Notes under the pieces: model-generated
The model's database searches: none
Told to the model about the DNA's origin: nothing
What the model saw: only the letters and a program-made list of their open reading frames with translations
Shown here: piece after piece, positions 10,229 through 21,882 of the stretch
Position numbering within the stretch: the first letter of the stretch is position 1
How the letters are laid out: each line of letters begins with the position of its first letter
Translations under genes and position numbers: made by a program
Origin: Galdieria sulphuraria
Taxonomy: Eukaryota; Rhodophyta; Bangiophyceae; Galdieriales; Galdieriaceae
Assembly (NCBI RefSeq): GCF_000341285.1
Contig: NW_005178446.1
Span: 101,107 to 165,106 of the forward strand
DNA: 64,000 bases
Direction: 5' to 3'

Positions 10229-10989
10229 ACAAACCAATGTCTTGCTCGAAAGTTCGATGCAAGTTGAGCAACCGAGAAGAGAATAATGGGCAAACAAAAT
10301 CTTAAACAATTGTAACAGTCTAAGATAAATTACACATTGCGTCCATAAAAAACCACAAGGAATTCTAAGTTGAATAAGAACCACTTTCAAGGAGGCTTTG
10401 GATTGCACCATAGTATCTAAAAAACTTTACTATTATACTTATCAGTGTAAGATTTGCTTGCTAAATTAATAGCTTCATGGAAACCACCAAACGTTTGGTC
10501 AAAATGACTGTTCGATAGCATTGTTGAATGTCTCGGTGAGTTTTTACTATACCCAACTGTTTTGAAAAAAGTTTTTTTCCAGTCGTTGACTACGACACCA
10601 ACTTCGCAAGTCCCAAGGTTGCCTCACGTCAAGACACATAATAAACTTACTTTCTGATTGCAGTGTTCAAGAAAGTTTACTGGGTTGAACCGCAGAAAAG
10701 TCGTTTGAGCAAATTTTCAAAACGATAGTTGTAAAGAAAAACCTTCACTGTGTCAATAAGTGAGCGACTTGCACGAAAGTGCTTTCAGATGGAAACTTTG
10801 AAAATATCAAAAAGATGAAGCTTTGGAAGCTATCTCTGATAGTTTTACGAGTATCACGTCTTACAATCAAGTTTTTTCGTTTCAATGTCGGAAAACTTTA
10901 TTCAAGCTCTGCAGGGAATCGATAGTTCCTTGAAAAATCAGAACGAGAATATCACTAGAAAGATGGTAGTTTTCCCTTTAACGGTAGTT
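10229..10989. other. intergenic between membrane protein and tRNA
   Basis: No convincing coding sequence; open frames here are short and unremarkable. It should contain the promoter of the minus-strand membrane gene. Confidence 0.5.
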
Positions 10990-11074
10990 GCGGCCGTAAC
11001 TCAGCGGTTAAGAATTCCGTCAAGAGTGCTTGCTTTACACGCAAGAAGTCGAGGGTTCGAATCCCTCCGGCCGT
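10990..11074 (+). tRNA. tRNA-Val (UAC) with probable D-loop intron
   Basis: A complete cloverleaf can be drawn. The acceptor stem is GCGGCCG with CGGCCGT (one G-U pair). The D stem is ACTC/GAGT, the anticodon stem CTTGC/GCAAG with loop TTTACAC (anticodon TAC, Val), the variable loop AAGTC, and the T stem GAGGG/CCCTC with loop TTCGAAT. Everything has standard length except the D-loop, which is 21 nt instead of about 8. After the normal part (AGCGGTTA) come about 13 extra bases flanked by short AAGA/AAGAG repeats. This is the arrangement expected of a small D-loop intron, known in tRNA genes of Cyanidioschyzon. The CCA end is not encoded. Confidence 0.93.
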
Positions 11075-11658
11075 ACTTGACGATTTTTGACTAAATATTC
11101 TTCGAGTAATTAGCTCAATAAATAAATCATACTGCTTTTTTCAGTAAAAAAGTAATTACAGAAAATAATACGAAAGTCAAGCCTTCCCTTTATCATCGTA
11201 ACTTTGCATTTTTGTCAAAATTTTTATTACTATTTCACTGCAAGACTTATATTCTGACTAGGAAGACAGATCATCACACACTTACCAAGTTATAGCAGTT
11301 ATTTTCTTCTAAAAGTTCCAGTACATTTGTTCTTCATAAAATTACAACTGAAAAAAACAGAAACTCTTCATTGCCTTGTTGTCAAGACGCAGATTATTGA
11401 GAAAAGTTTCTGTTTAGAACGCTTCTAACCTAGCTTCCATCTGTGTGGAATGAGCCAGCAAAGAAAGAGTTGCGACTGACATTTCATGCGAAAATCGTCT
11501 TATTTTCAGTTAAACAACAGTATGTTAATATGTTTGACTCTGAAAATATATCCATTTGTTTCATTTCATCGAACTTCTCATTTTGGGTAAAAGTATTCCC
11601 AATAACTTGGAATATGCGGTACGTTGGTTTGTATGTAACTATATTTCCACCAAGTATC
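11075..11658. other. intergenic between tRNA and CDC73
   Basis: AT-rich and with no supported gene. Short plus-strand frames at the right run into CDC73 antisense and look like chance. Confidence 0.5.
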
Positions 11659-13010
11659 TCAAACTTTCAAATGTGGTTTTCTGGCCTTTACATGGGCTTC
11701 TAGGGTTCTCCAGAACTCTAATGCAACACTGTAATCCAAATGCCGCTTATTTCGACTTATTGGCAAACATTTTACAACCCAGCCACGAACATTTGGGTCT
11801 ACTTGCTCATCGTCGAAATAAAAATAAAAACCACGTACATCTGCAAACAGTTCGGCAGTTCCAGGATATGGCCAACCTTTAAACTGCCATTGTGCTCCAT
11901 TGCATACTACCGCACAAACTCGTTTCCAGTCCTCTGAAGAAAGGCGGCTTGTATTGTTTATGATCTGATACTCGACAGGAGTTTGGGAAGCATTTGAAAC
12001 ATGCTTTATCTTCACGGACCACGAAACATTTGTCATTCCTTGAGCTTTAAGGGACTGCCAGGGAACAAAATGGCCCTTTTCTAAGAATTCGGGAGCATTC
12101 AGTATATTGATAAGAGAATTGTATCCAGAAGGAACGACAATTATAGGAGTCACATTCGTCTTCGGTTTTTTTGAAACGTTTTCCTTCAAACTAGCAGATT
12201 GTATATTCGAAACAGACGTTTCCTTGCTCTTTATCACACCTGTGCCGTTTAAGTTAGTCCCAGAGTTGGTAGAAGACAAACCAAAGCGTCCCGAAGGATC
12301 AATTCCAAGTTCATCAACTTCGGCACCAATATTTTCACGATAAAACATGTCTTCTCTTATAGAATATCGATCACCACGGGGATCCATCTGCTGTTTCTTC
12401 GATGCTATTGACTCTGTTTGTGCAGGGGCCATTTGTTCTTCCGATTCCTTTCTCAATCTTTTTATCCTTTCCACTAGATTCTTAAAATGTCGCTCTTTTG
12501 AAGCAAGTAAGGAAGATATCGTTTGTTGCTCGTGCTCTTGATTCAAGGCTTCTCGAATGGCACCATCTAAATCTTTCTTCCGTTGTCCTTCCGGTGCCGA
12601 AAAGCTTCTTTTCTCAGAAAGACTTTCTTCTGCATCTGAAGAAACTTTTATTCCAGCACAAGTATCCAATTCTCCGCGGAAAAAAGCGATCAAGTCTCTG
12701 CTATCGATAATTTGCACGCGACTCACTCCAGCTCGGACACACTCAGAAACATATTCTCTAAAGCTTTTATCTGCGTGTTGGAACAGAAACCATACAACCT
12801 CTAGTGTATAAGGTTGCTTCTCACGTCCCCTACTAGGAAAATAGGCCTGTTTTCATAAGTACGCGTTCACGAGCGTCAAAACTCTATAGTTACCGTCGGA
12901 AAGTTGCGAGGAAAAGACTTGTTGGAGCCTTTAAACACAATATTGTCTCCTTCAAGAACGACACTTTCACTTCGCTTGTTTGCTTCCCTTAATAGTAATA
13001 AAGGTTCCAT
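11659..13010 (-). CDS. CDC73: CDC73 / parafibromin, Paf1 complex subunit
   Basis: Subunit of the Paf1 complex that travels with RNA polymerase II and supports elongation and histone marks. Two exons (intron 12847-12893, 47 nt) give 434 residues. Exon 1 (MEPLLLLREANKRSESVVLEG) matches the conserved CDC73 start, and the join gives QPYTLEVVWFLFQHADKS..YVSECVRAGVSRVQ, the conserved N-terminal block. The C-terminal Ras-like domain is clear: PIIVVPSGYNSLINILNA, then WKRVCAVVCNGAQWQFKGWPYPG, DEQVDPNVRGW and KRHLDYSVALEFWRTLE. The middle (about residues 90-250) is charged and low in conservation, as usual. It is a little shorter than human parafibromin. Confidence 0.95.
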
Positions 13011-13543
13011 CACGAGAGACCTTGGCTTTCTAAGAGCCCCAAAAACCCAATTTTACTCTTCTCATTTTTGTAAAGTGTGCTTTACTGTACTCGTCAACAA
13101 AGTTCTTCTAGTATTCTGTATCAGCAAACTAATTATATGAGACTCTTATATTTTTCAAATAAACTTTCATCTTTTTCTGAACTACGCTTCTCTAAAATTT
13201 CCAAGACCTATTAAAATACTTAGATTTCGTATTGTTTTGCAAAAAAATACAGCCATTACAGTTAGAGGAGGCTGCAAACCAAGTGAATGTGCACGTTTCC
13301 ATCGAGTCAGTCTTCCTACAACCTTAAGAAAAAAAAAGTTTGGGTAAACTCTCGTCGTACCAATGCCAACACAAGGTCCGAACTGACAGTTGAGGTCAAA
13401 CTATTATCAAGCTGTTCAAAAGTGCCCAAAAAAAACAATAAAGTATGCGCACCTCTCTTAGGATATTATTCTCCTCTTCTTTCTCAAGCCACCTTGTCAC
13501 ACCTACTCAAACTGAGTTATTTCCCAAAACCACATAATTTCTC
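13011..13543. other. intergenic, CDC73 upstream
   Basis: No supported gene. It should contain the CDC73 promoter and the 3' UTR of the small basic ORF. A short poly-A run lies near 13327. Confidence 0.4.
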
Positions 13544-13702
13544 CTAATAATTAAACTTGCCTGACTCCAGCTTTTGTTTCTTTACCGAATCTGCTTTTTT
13601 CTCCTTGGAACTTTGGTTATTTGTCCTTCTTCGCTTTGCTTTAAGACCATATTTCGTAATATCCTTTTCCACTTGCGGTTTCTTCTCCCTTCCTCCTCCC
13701 AT
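13544..13702 (-). CDS. Small Lys-rich basic ORF, 52 aa
   Basis: Not recognised. It starts MGGGREKKPQVEKDITKYGL and continues with AKRRRTNNQSSKEKKADSVKKQKLES, very rich in Lys, Arg, Ser and Gln. The composition suits a nuclear, nucleolar or ribosome-associated protein, but a chance frame is possible given the length. No intron is needed. It lies tail-to-head behind TBC1D22, which ends 412 bp upstream on the same strand, so it has room for its own promoter. It could also be the last exon of a larger gene, though I see no upstream exon. Confidence 0.35.
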   Translation of the reverse strand: MGGGREKKPQVEKDITKYGLKAKRRRTNNQSSKEKKADSVKKQKLESGKFNY

Positions 13703-14114
13703 TAGCAAAATGTAAATTTTATTCAACTACTCGAAACTAAGTTGTGCATAGATAAACTGCAATTCCATCGGAGAATCCATAAACATATAATTTCTCTCAC
13801 TTTGTTTGTTTTGAACACTATCTTTTAAAAGTGACTGGGCAGTATTGAACAACAGGTATTCGGAAACTTCTAGCAAGTGTCAACTGAATAGGAGAAGTTC
13901 ATCAAAACAGGCAATATAAAAACTCCCTCGAAATAAGAATGGATTGACAATTGCAATATCTACAAAGACTCTATTTCTTGAAGTTAATATGAAATGCCAT
14001 CCAAGAGTCTGAAGTAATCTTTCTCATTCATATTGACCGAACACAAGGATAAAGTATACAGCAAGTTCATGGCGATATCACAGCATCATAATAGGCACTA
14101 TTATTCCTTGGTAC
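13703..14114. other. intergenic
   Basis: AT-rich, no supported gene; it would hold the TBC1D22 3' UTR. Confidence 0.4.
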
Positions 14115-15743
14115 TTATATTCTATCAGCCAAAGAACTCTTTGACGAAATAAATATTTCCCTCCATAAATATGCTTGACTGAGAAGTATCTTTACATTCG
14201 AATCAGTCCATATATCCTTTGGAATATTCTGCAGAAACAGAATAAGATCCTGAAACTCCATTCGAATCAAGTCTTTTTCAAAAAAGTGGAGTAGTGAAGC
14301 ACAAATGAAAACATAGAAGCTTCCGAATCCATCCTCTTCACAAAGAACCGAATCCCACAATCTAATGACCACAGGAAAGGGTAACTCTCGAATAAGAAGA
14401 CAATTAAACCATCGAAATGCAAATTGTACTAATTCTACTCCCTGCCTCTGGAAATGGCCATACAAGTTTGGGCAAACTCTGCCAAGTAATCTCTCCAATA
14501 ATTGAATTCGCCTTTGTATACCTGGTTGAGCAAAGGTATAAAAGTCCTGAATACTTTCGAGAACTGAACTGAAGCACCAGTAAACGTCAGCCTCTAAATC
14601 ATCTAACGCTGTATTTAGTTCATCTATATCTTCGAGGTTCAATACTCCGTCCTTTTCTACATACTGAATAGATGCACTCGAGAAACTTTCGGTCTCCACC
14701 GTAAAAGTAGGTCTAAACGTACTTGTTCTAGTTTGATAAACCTCTGAAAACAGGACATATACAAGAGGCATTAAAATATCATTCATTCCTTGAACATAGC
14801 CACATGCCGGATGTCTAACTGACCATACAAACAAAATACGTTTGAGAAGTTCCTGTAGAGCTGGTAAACGAAACAAGTTGTAATCTGAACAGATGCGAGG
14901 AACGTCCAGAGTGATCTGTCTCCACACCAACCTCTCTTGTTCTGTTTCTGACTTGCGGCTTTGAGAAAAAGCACGAGACAAACTAACTCGATAGTCTTCT
15001 CTTTTCCTCTTAACAACCTCATTTCTTCTCAAATTTACAATAGGCCAATAGCCTAAAAGTATTTTCCAGATAGTACCACGATAATCCTTTGGGGAGCCAT
15101 GCCAAGCAAGCTGTTTCAAACGTTCCAAGTTGATGACAGACTGTTGTAAGAGCTCTTTCAATCGGCAGCACTCAGGAGACAATCTTTCCACTTCTCTCGG
15201 GATATCTGTTTCGTATAAAGCACAGTCCAACGAGTCCGACCCTTGTTTTTCGTCAGAGTCCAATTCCGTCACAGTCATACTCGACTCAATATTTGTGTCA
15301 AAGCTACCAGAATCATTTGACCTCTCCTCTCTACAATTGTTGTGAATTATTCTGTTACTTTGTTCTGCCACTCTTGTATCGGTTGCATCTTGTAACTGTC
15401 GCTTCACCTCTTCGCCAACTTGGCGATCAACAACTTTATTCAAAGAAAAGGTTCGGTTATACTCTTCAAAAGATAATCTTGCCGCTCTTGGAGGTACTTT
15501 TGGTAGTATATCTTCATATGAAGTGGACCCAACGTTGTCAGCTCCGCTCATTTTTGCCAAAGAGTCTGCCAGAACGAAACCATAAGGGTCCTCTCCTGCC
15601 AGGTCACCTTCCACCTTATGCAAGTGAAGACTCATAAACTTTCTTTGAGGAAACTCCCAAAAACCTGGTTCGTAGAAGATTAGAGAAGCCACTGATAGAT
15701 TCTCATCCTCAAAGCGTGAAGAGTCCACATTTGTTGAAGACAT
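14115..15743 (-). CDS. TBC1D22: TBC1D22-type Rab GTPase-activating protein
   Basis: Rab GAP that speeds GTP hydrolysis on small GTPases in membrane traffic; the TBC1D22 family is Golgi-linked in animals. Intronless, 542 residues. The TBC domain covers about residues 215-510 and starts LAWHGSPKDYRGTIWKILLGYWP. Both catalytic elements are intact: the Arg finger (ITLDVPRIC) and the Gln finger (CGYVQGMNDIL). The block DFYTFAQPGIQRRIQLLERLLGRV and FAFRWFNCLLIRELPFPVVIRLWDS match TBC1D22 in particular. The first 200 residues are Ser- and acid-rich with no domain. About 40 residues between the Gln finger and the DVYWCFSSVLE helix are extra compared with the family. Confidence 0.93.
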   Translation of the reverse strand: MSSTNVDSSRFEDENLSVASLIFYEPGFWEFPQRKFMSLHLHKVEGDLAGEDPYGFVLADSLAKMSGADNVGSTSYEDILPKVPPRAARLSFEEYNRTFSLNKVVDRQVGEEVKRQLQDATDTRVAEQSNRIIHNNCREERSNDSGSFDTNIESSMTVTELDSDEKQGSDSLDCALYETDIPREVERLSPECCRLKELLQQSVINLERLKQLAWHGSPKDYRGTIWKILLGYWPIVNLRRNEVVKRKREDYRVSLSRAFSQSRKSETEQERLVWRQITLDVPRICSDYNLFRLPALQELLKRILFVWSVRHPACGYVQGMNDILMPLVYVLFSEVYQTRTSTFRPTFTVETESFSSASIQYVEKDGVLNLEDIDELNTALDDLEADVYWCFSSVLESIQDFYTFAQPGIQRRIQLLERLLGRVCPNLYGHFQRQGVELVQFAFRWFNCLLIRELPFPVVIRLWDSVLCEEDGFGSFYVFICASLLHFFEKDLIRMEFQDLILFLQNIPKDIWTDSNVKILLSQAYLWREIFISSKSSLADRI

Positions 15744-16005
15744 TCATGGAATACTTGATTCAAAATTTTCCTTCGACATTTCTATTTGGCCGCATTTCTC
15801 ATGTGAAAATACTTAAATAGGCATCTAATGAAAACTGTCGCACTATATAGTACCTTTTTGACACATTTTTAAACCAGTGCAAACAGAGGAGTTGACGCAT
15901 AAATATTCAAGAAATGTTCCTAGTGGCAACTGTTTGGATCGCATAGAAAGTCGATTGTGCTTGGCGAATTCAGTTGTGAGACAATTTTAGTCAAACGAGA
16001 TTTAG

Positions 16006-19000
16006 ATGATCCAGAAGCCTATTCCTTCGCTTTCTTGTCAACTCGCTTTCAGTTGTCTTTGTGTAAAATTAGAGACCAGCAAAACTTTGCCAAATGTTCT
16101 TTCAGTTGGTCTAGCTCGCTTGTCGAGGGGTCCGTTCTGCTTTAGGATTAAAAACCAACGTGTACAGAAGTCTAGTCGACAACCACACAAATTTCTTTGT
16201 ATAAACTCTGCTATCTCTTCCCAGAGATCTGTCCTGACACCTAAACTGATACTGCCACAGCTTCGAAAACTTTTGAAAGAATTGGGTCTCCAGGCTTTGG
16301 TAGTTGCCAATACTGATCCTCATGTGAGCTTGCATATTTTGTTCTGTTTCCACTTAAAGTTTTCTAGCTCTCTGAATATCCTCCAGCACATTTTAATAGG
16401 AGAGAATTTGTTTCAGGCTTTACAGGATCGGCTGGCACTGCCTTGGTTACAGAGAAAAGTGCCATTCTATGGACAGATGGGCGATATTTTCTTCTAGCGG
16501 AGAAAGAACTGGATGAAAACTGGAAACTTATGAAAGGTATTGTAGTTTGGGTCAATTTCAGTCCTCACGTGAATTTTTAGTTGGTATTGCAGGTTTCCCG
16601 ACATTAGAAGAGTTTCTATCAGAAAACCTTCCAAAACAGTCAGTCGTTGGTATAGATCCCTATTCCCATTCGGTGTCGTTTGTTGAGAATTTGAGTAAAA
16701 AGTTATCCATTAAGGATATTTATATTCGTCTTTTGGATACAAATCCAGTTGATTTGTTGTGGAATGTTGGAAGACCCTCGCTACCAACCGATTCTATTCG
16801 GATACATCCGTTAGAGAACGCAGGTCAAAGCTGTTTTGAAAAGTTGGAAGATATTCGAGTAAGAATGCAAGAGTTGAATGTGGATATGTTACTTGTGTCA
16901 CTTTTAGATGAAGTACGTAGTATATTGCATATGTCTTATTTCCAACATTTCTTTAGATTGCTTGGGTTTTAAATCTTCGTGGCTCAGATATACCGCATTG
17001 TCCTGTATTTTTAGCCTACTTCTTAGTTGGATTCAATCAGAACGTTCTCTATGTGAATCGTGAAAAGGTATTCGTGCAATTTTTATTTGATGTTTAGTTT
17101 ATTTAGTGTTCAACAGATTCCAAGTTCGGTTGAGAGTTATTTGTATGAATGCAATATTGATATAAAACCATATGAAGCCATTTTGCCGGACTTGAAGAAA
17201 TTTTCACAAGATAATAGGAAAATATGGTACGACCCACTAAGCACCAACGCAGCGTTAGGTTTTGCATGTCAACCAGGTGGCTTTCCTCAATCGACACCGA
17301 TTTCGTTGATGAAGGTTTGTTCTTGTTTACAGCATGAAATAAATGATCTTATACAAACTTAGGCTGTGAAAAATGATGCTGAAATTCGCGGAATGAGAGA
17401 AGCACATATTAGAGATGGAGTTGCTTTGGTTCATTTTTTGAACTGGCTTGAAACGGAAGGAATTTCTAATGGAGTTAGTGAGTTTGAAGCCGCAGAAAAG
17501 CTTTTAGAGTAAGCTATGTGTTTGAATCCATTTTTGAAATTCCTATATGCATGCTTTGAACTACTTGCATAGATTTCGGTCGAGGCATGCAGAATTTGTC
17601 ACCGAAAGTTTTCCAACGATATGTGGTTCTGGTCCCAATGGCGCGATCATTCATTATCGTCCGATGCCGAGTGATGCAAGGCCTTTGAGTACGAAGGAGT
17701 TGATATTGTTAGATTCTGGTGGTCAGTATATGGATGGAACTACGGATGTAACGAGAACATTTCATTTTGGAACACCAAGTGAAAAGTAATTGATTGCCAT
17801 TTTTGTATTCAGTTTATTGATGCTCTTATTAGACAACGTGAATGCTTTACTCGAGTATTACAGGGCCACATATCTTTGGATACAGCAATCTTTCCCAAAG
17901 GCACTTTGGGATGCTTGTTGGATTCTTATGCACGTCGGAAACTTTGGGAATATGGACTCGATTATCGCCATGGAACAGGTACTCTAGACATCTTAATGAT
18001 GGAAGGAATTGAAGTTTATATTTTATATCAATCAGGACACGGAATAGGAGCAGCTCTAAATGTACATGAGGGTCCTCATTCCATCAGTCCTCGCATGGGA
18101 AATAACGTTTACTTGCGGCCTGGAATGTTTGTATCTAATGAGCCTGGATTCTATGAAGATGGTGAATTTGGGATAAGAATAGAGAATATTCTTCTGGTGG
18201 TCGAGAAGGATACCCCGTTTCGGTTTGTTTCGTTTGAGAATTGAATTGAAAAGTTTGTCTAACGTAACCTTTTTCAAGTTTTGGTGATATTCCTTTCTAT
18301 GGATTTGAAGCTTTCACAATAGTTCCCATTCAACAGAAAATGATTAAAATCGAATTACTTGAAAAGCACGAAATTGACTGGATTGATCGATATCATTCTC
18401 GCGTGTGGAAGATTCTAAACCCCAGAGTAGAAGATGCTAATGTGAAAGAATGGTATGTTGCTTTTTTTGATATATTTGAGTGTTGAAGCTTTGTGAAAGG
18501 TTGTGGAAAAGTACACGGCCTATCTTATCTACAAGTGATAAGAGTTTTCCAGAACAGCAATTTTCCACTTCACGTCGAAGCTTCCTTGGTTTCTTCTGTG
18601 GTCTTCTTGTATCGTCTCTGTTACCGAAGAAGAAACAGCTACAGGCCGTTGTAAGAATAGTCTACTCTTTTTGTACTTTTATAATTATCGATCGATAGGA
18701 AATGGATAATGAGTCTTTATTCATATCGAAACAAGAGAATAAGAGACCAAAGATTGATCCAAAGATATCTGAGCCAGATATTACTTCGAAATGCTTTTTG
18801 TAAGTATTTAGAGTGATTGAGCTATTCAGCAGCCGACGTAACTGGTTATGTAGTGATTTAAAAGTGGAAAATCGTGGAATGAAGAGAGTTGTCATTGGAT
18901 TATATGGAGGTATGTGTTGTATTTGTTGAGGATTTCACTCAACAAAAGTACAATTTTTGAATAGGAGTTGCTCCAAAGACTTCTCAGTTGTTTGCTGATT

Positions 19001-19569
19001 TATGCGACTGCAATCGCTCATTTAGTTATTTGTAAGATTTGAGTTGTGCATGTAGAATTCTTACAGACTCTTATAAGTCGGTCCTCTTATGATTTGTAAC
19101 AATAGGGGTTCTGAAGTTTTTCGAGTAATCGAAGGAATGAATATTCAGATAGGACGAAAGTTTTCCTTAGGTAAGCTTTCAACATTCGATTGACTTTTGA
19201 GTAATTTACTTTATTGTTGATAGAAGAAGTTGGTGACTATAAAACAGCAAATTATGATTTCTTGGAAGATTGTTGTCAATTTCGACACAATATGGAAGGC
19301 CTTGTTTCCATGGTTCGGACGAAGCCTTCGAAGGATCTTGATTACCGTTTCTTTATAAGGTATGTATACATGCATACAAATTCTAAGTATACTCAAGTCC
19401 ATATAGTACTGCTCCAGCCCCTTATTTGGACGACAAATATGTTACGTTTGGTAAAGTTATGGAGGGCATGGATTGGGTTCATGAAATAGAAAGACTGAAT
19501 ACTAAAAAGCCAAGCAATCAGCCCATTTTGAAAGTGAAAGTGGTAGCTTGTGGACAACAAAAATTGTGA
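16006..19569 (+). CDS. Aminopeptidase P continuous by splicing with lumenal-type cyclophilin
   Basis: Many exons with introns of 44-57 nt. The first part is an M24B Xaa-Pro aminopeptidase with a possible organelle leader. It shows [51 protein letters not shown] and [17 protein letters not shown], so the metal-binding Asp, His and Glu residues are present. It ends as the family does (NVKEW joined to LWKSTRPI). Where the enzyme should stop, the frame stays open and reads [19 protein letters not shown], a twin-Arg thylakoid-type signal. A divergent cyclophilin fold follows ([54 protein letters not shown]). No in-frame ATG lies between the two domains. The last aminopeptidase intron, if kept, gives a stop at 18481-18483. 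It is one fused gene, or two products made by alternative splicing or start. Confidence 0.75.
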
Positions 19570-19592
19570 GTTGTGTGATAAAATTGGAAACG

Positions 19593-21540
19593 ATGAAGTA
19601 TTTCTTTGTTATTATTTTATTGTATTTCTTACAGTTTGTGGCTGCACTACAAGTGAGTTGTAGTCTTTTTTAGAATATGCCCAAGTTTTATTTGGTTTAG
19701 ATAGCGTCTCTTCCACCCTTGCCTTCTCAAGTAGTTATCAACCCGAGAACTGGTCTTTACGTGGATCTCCATAGAAAAATATTACGATTGAGTGACTCAA
19801 CTTACGAGGTTTGTTTTCTTTACTTGTCTAGTTTATACCATCTGATTACCGTAGAACGTCAACGATGAACTGGAAGCTGTTTATGTTTCGAATGAAGGTT
19901 TGAAAGGAAACTGGGCAACTTGCTTTAACGGAACAGATCCGACAAAGTGTCCCACTGCCGGATCTCTCGAGGGTATCACCTCTTTTCAGGTTCATATTCC
20001 ACAGGACAAGTACCGAGTTTTATATGGTCCTCAAATAGCAACGGAGACGAATAGTTTTGGCTCACCTTTGATTCGCAATGAACAAGGCGACCATTGGAAC
20101 TTTGAGTCAGAAGTAGATCAACAAGGCAACGGTTATTTTTATGTCGACTACAATTGTTCCAGTTCCGGTTGGTGAATGTTTTATAATCCTTTTTTGAAAC
20201 CAACTTTGCCTACTCACTTAGGAAGCATGCAAGTATCCATGTTTTTTTTGATAGAGACTTTAACAGAGTCTAGCTGGCCTTTTTCATTTAATGATCAAAA
20301 TAACTTCTCAGCTGTCTTGGAGTTTATCAATGCAAGCCAATCTCCAGTTTATTTGTTATTATTCCAATGGCAAAAAGTCTGTAAGGTTGATGATACCCGA
20401 CCTGGAATTGAAGTAGGCTACATAAAAGAGTTTGTTCCATCCGATCAAATGAATCAAGAAGAAGTATTGGAACAAAAGGCAGTCTTGTATCCAAAACCTA
20501 TGTTTGGTTCCTCTGCTCAACTTGATATTGTTAGCGTTACTGAATCTTCAACAGATTTGTATGTTTCTTGTATCAACGGATCACAGTTATTCCGTCCAGA
20601 GATAACGGCGGATTGCATTTCTGAAATGGAAAAGTGTGTTTCATTGAGAGGTATCGGTCCTAGTCAACTTGTTTTTGGAGAGCTACTTGCGGATGAAGGA
20701 GAGACTCTTCGCTTTACTGTCTTCTATTCTTGTGAGAAGGTATTGTGCATATTTTTCATTGTCTTTGTATCATTAAGAAAAAAGTTTAGGCAAGAAGTGA
20801 AGGTATCATTCGTCCGAAACTTGTTTTGAATTTTCCTCCATTTCAGCCGTTGACTCTGGAATGGAAAAAGGATTGTGGTGGTTTACTTGCATCGTCTATA
20901 TCGGTTGGGACTTCATGGCATGGAAGGTAATAATTTCTTAAAATACAGCTTTATGATTCATAGTAAGCCTATAATATTTAGCGATATTATTAACCAAGGT
21001 AAAACTATGGATGCCTTTGGATTGTTTCCTTCCTATGCAGTTGATGAGGAAACTCGAGACCTTGAATTTTTTGTATCCACTTCCTATCAGGACATCATTT
21101 CTTTAGAGAAAGTGGTTGTGACGGTGGAAAAACCTCGTGTGGTGTCTGTGCGGGTAAATCCTAATAACCCGCTTTCGCTTTCAAGCTTAAAAACGGCTTC
21201 TCTACAATCGCATTTTATCTGCTTGAATGATGGTAAGTTGCTGATTTGTTATAGAAGAACTTGCCGTTAAAACGTAAAAGGAGAGTCTCTTGTAGTCATT
21301 ACATTATCTTTTCTTTACCGACCACTTGAATTTTCTATTGTGAAGAAATGTCGAAAACCACAGCTAAGACGCGCACAAGGTTTCACAGTATATCATGCGA
21401 CTAGTATTGTTGTTGTATTAGCAATTTCTGTCGCTGCTATGAGTGGATACTTGTTCTATAGACGCTCAAGAAGGCTCTCAAAGGTTCATAGAAGTATGGG
21501 AGACTATAGACCCCTTAGACTGAATATGAATACGTCTTAA
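19593..21540 (+). CDS. Type I membrane protein with large ectodomain, unknown function
   Basis: Not recognised. Exon 1 is a signal peptide (MKYFFVIILLYFLQFVAALQ). The ectodomain exons include NPRTGLYVDLHRKILRLSD, GLKGNWATCFNGTDPTKCP, HWNFESEVDQQGNGYFYV, LEFINASQSPVYLLLFQW and FGLFPSYAVDEETRDLEFF. There are several N-x-S/T sites and scattered Cys residues. The last exon has one membrane helix (TSIVVVLAISVAAMSGYLFY) and a basic tail (RRSRRLSKVHRSMGDYRPL). About six short introns. The start lies only 23 bp after the cyclophilin stop on the same strand, and a GTGAGT donor-like sequence overlaps that stop. Transcripts of the two genes may therefore overlap or share splicing. A plasma-membrane or endomembrane location is inferred. 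Confidence 0.72.
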
Positions 21541-21882
21541 TCACATGACCAGTTCTATTTCTCTAAATATTCTTTTACTACTTAAATATCGTTTAGCCAT
21601 TTGTTCCTTTTGAAAATCGCAAAATACTTATCGAAGAGTCTTATGAATTGGTTCATTTTCTATCATTATCCCAACAAAAGTTGTATTTTTCCATATTGAT
21701 GGGCTATCTTTTGAAAATTTTATGTCTTTTCATTTTCACAAATTTGCATTTTTGTACCTAAGATGGAGTGACTACAAGTTATCAATAGCAGTTTCCAATT
21801 AACATCATCATGATAATTGGTCTTAGACCAAAACTGATATATCATCAACTAGAATATTAATTCTTTCGGCCGGGAATTTGGA
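21541..21882. other. intergenic, phosphate carrier upstream
   Basis: Between two same-strand genes; AT-rich, no coding signal. Likely 3' UTR and promoter. Confidence 0.4.

Noticed and set aside
10885-11094. 69-codon frame across the tRNA
   Set aside because: It runs through the tRNA-Val gene, so it is accidental.
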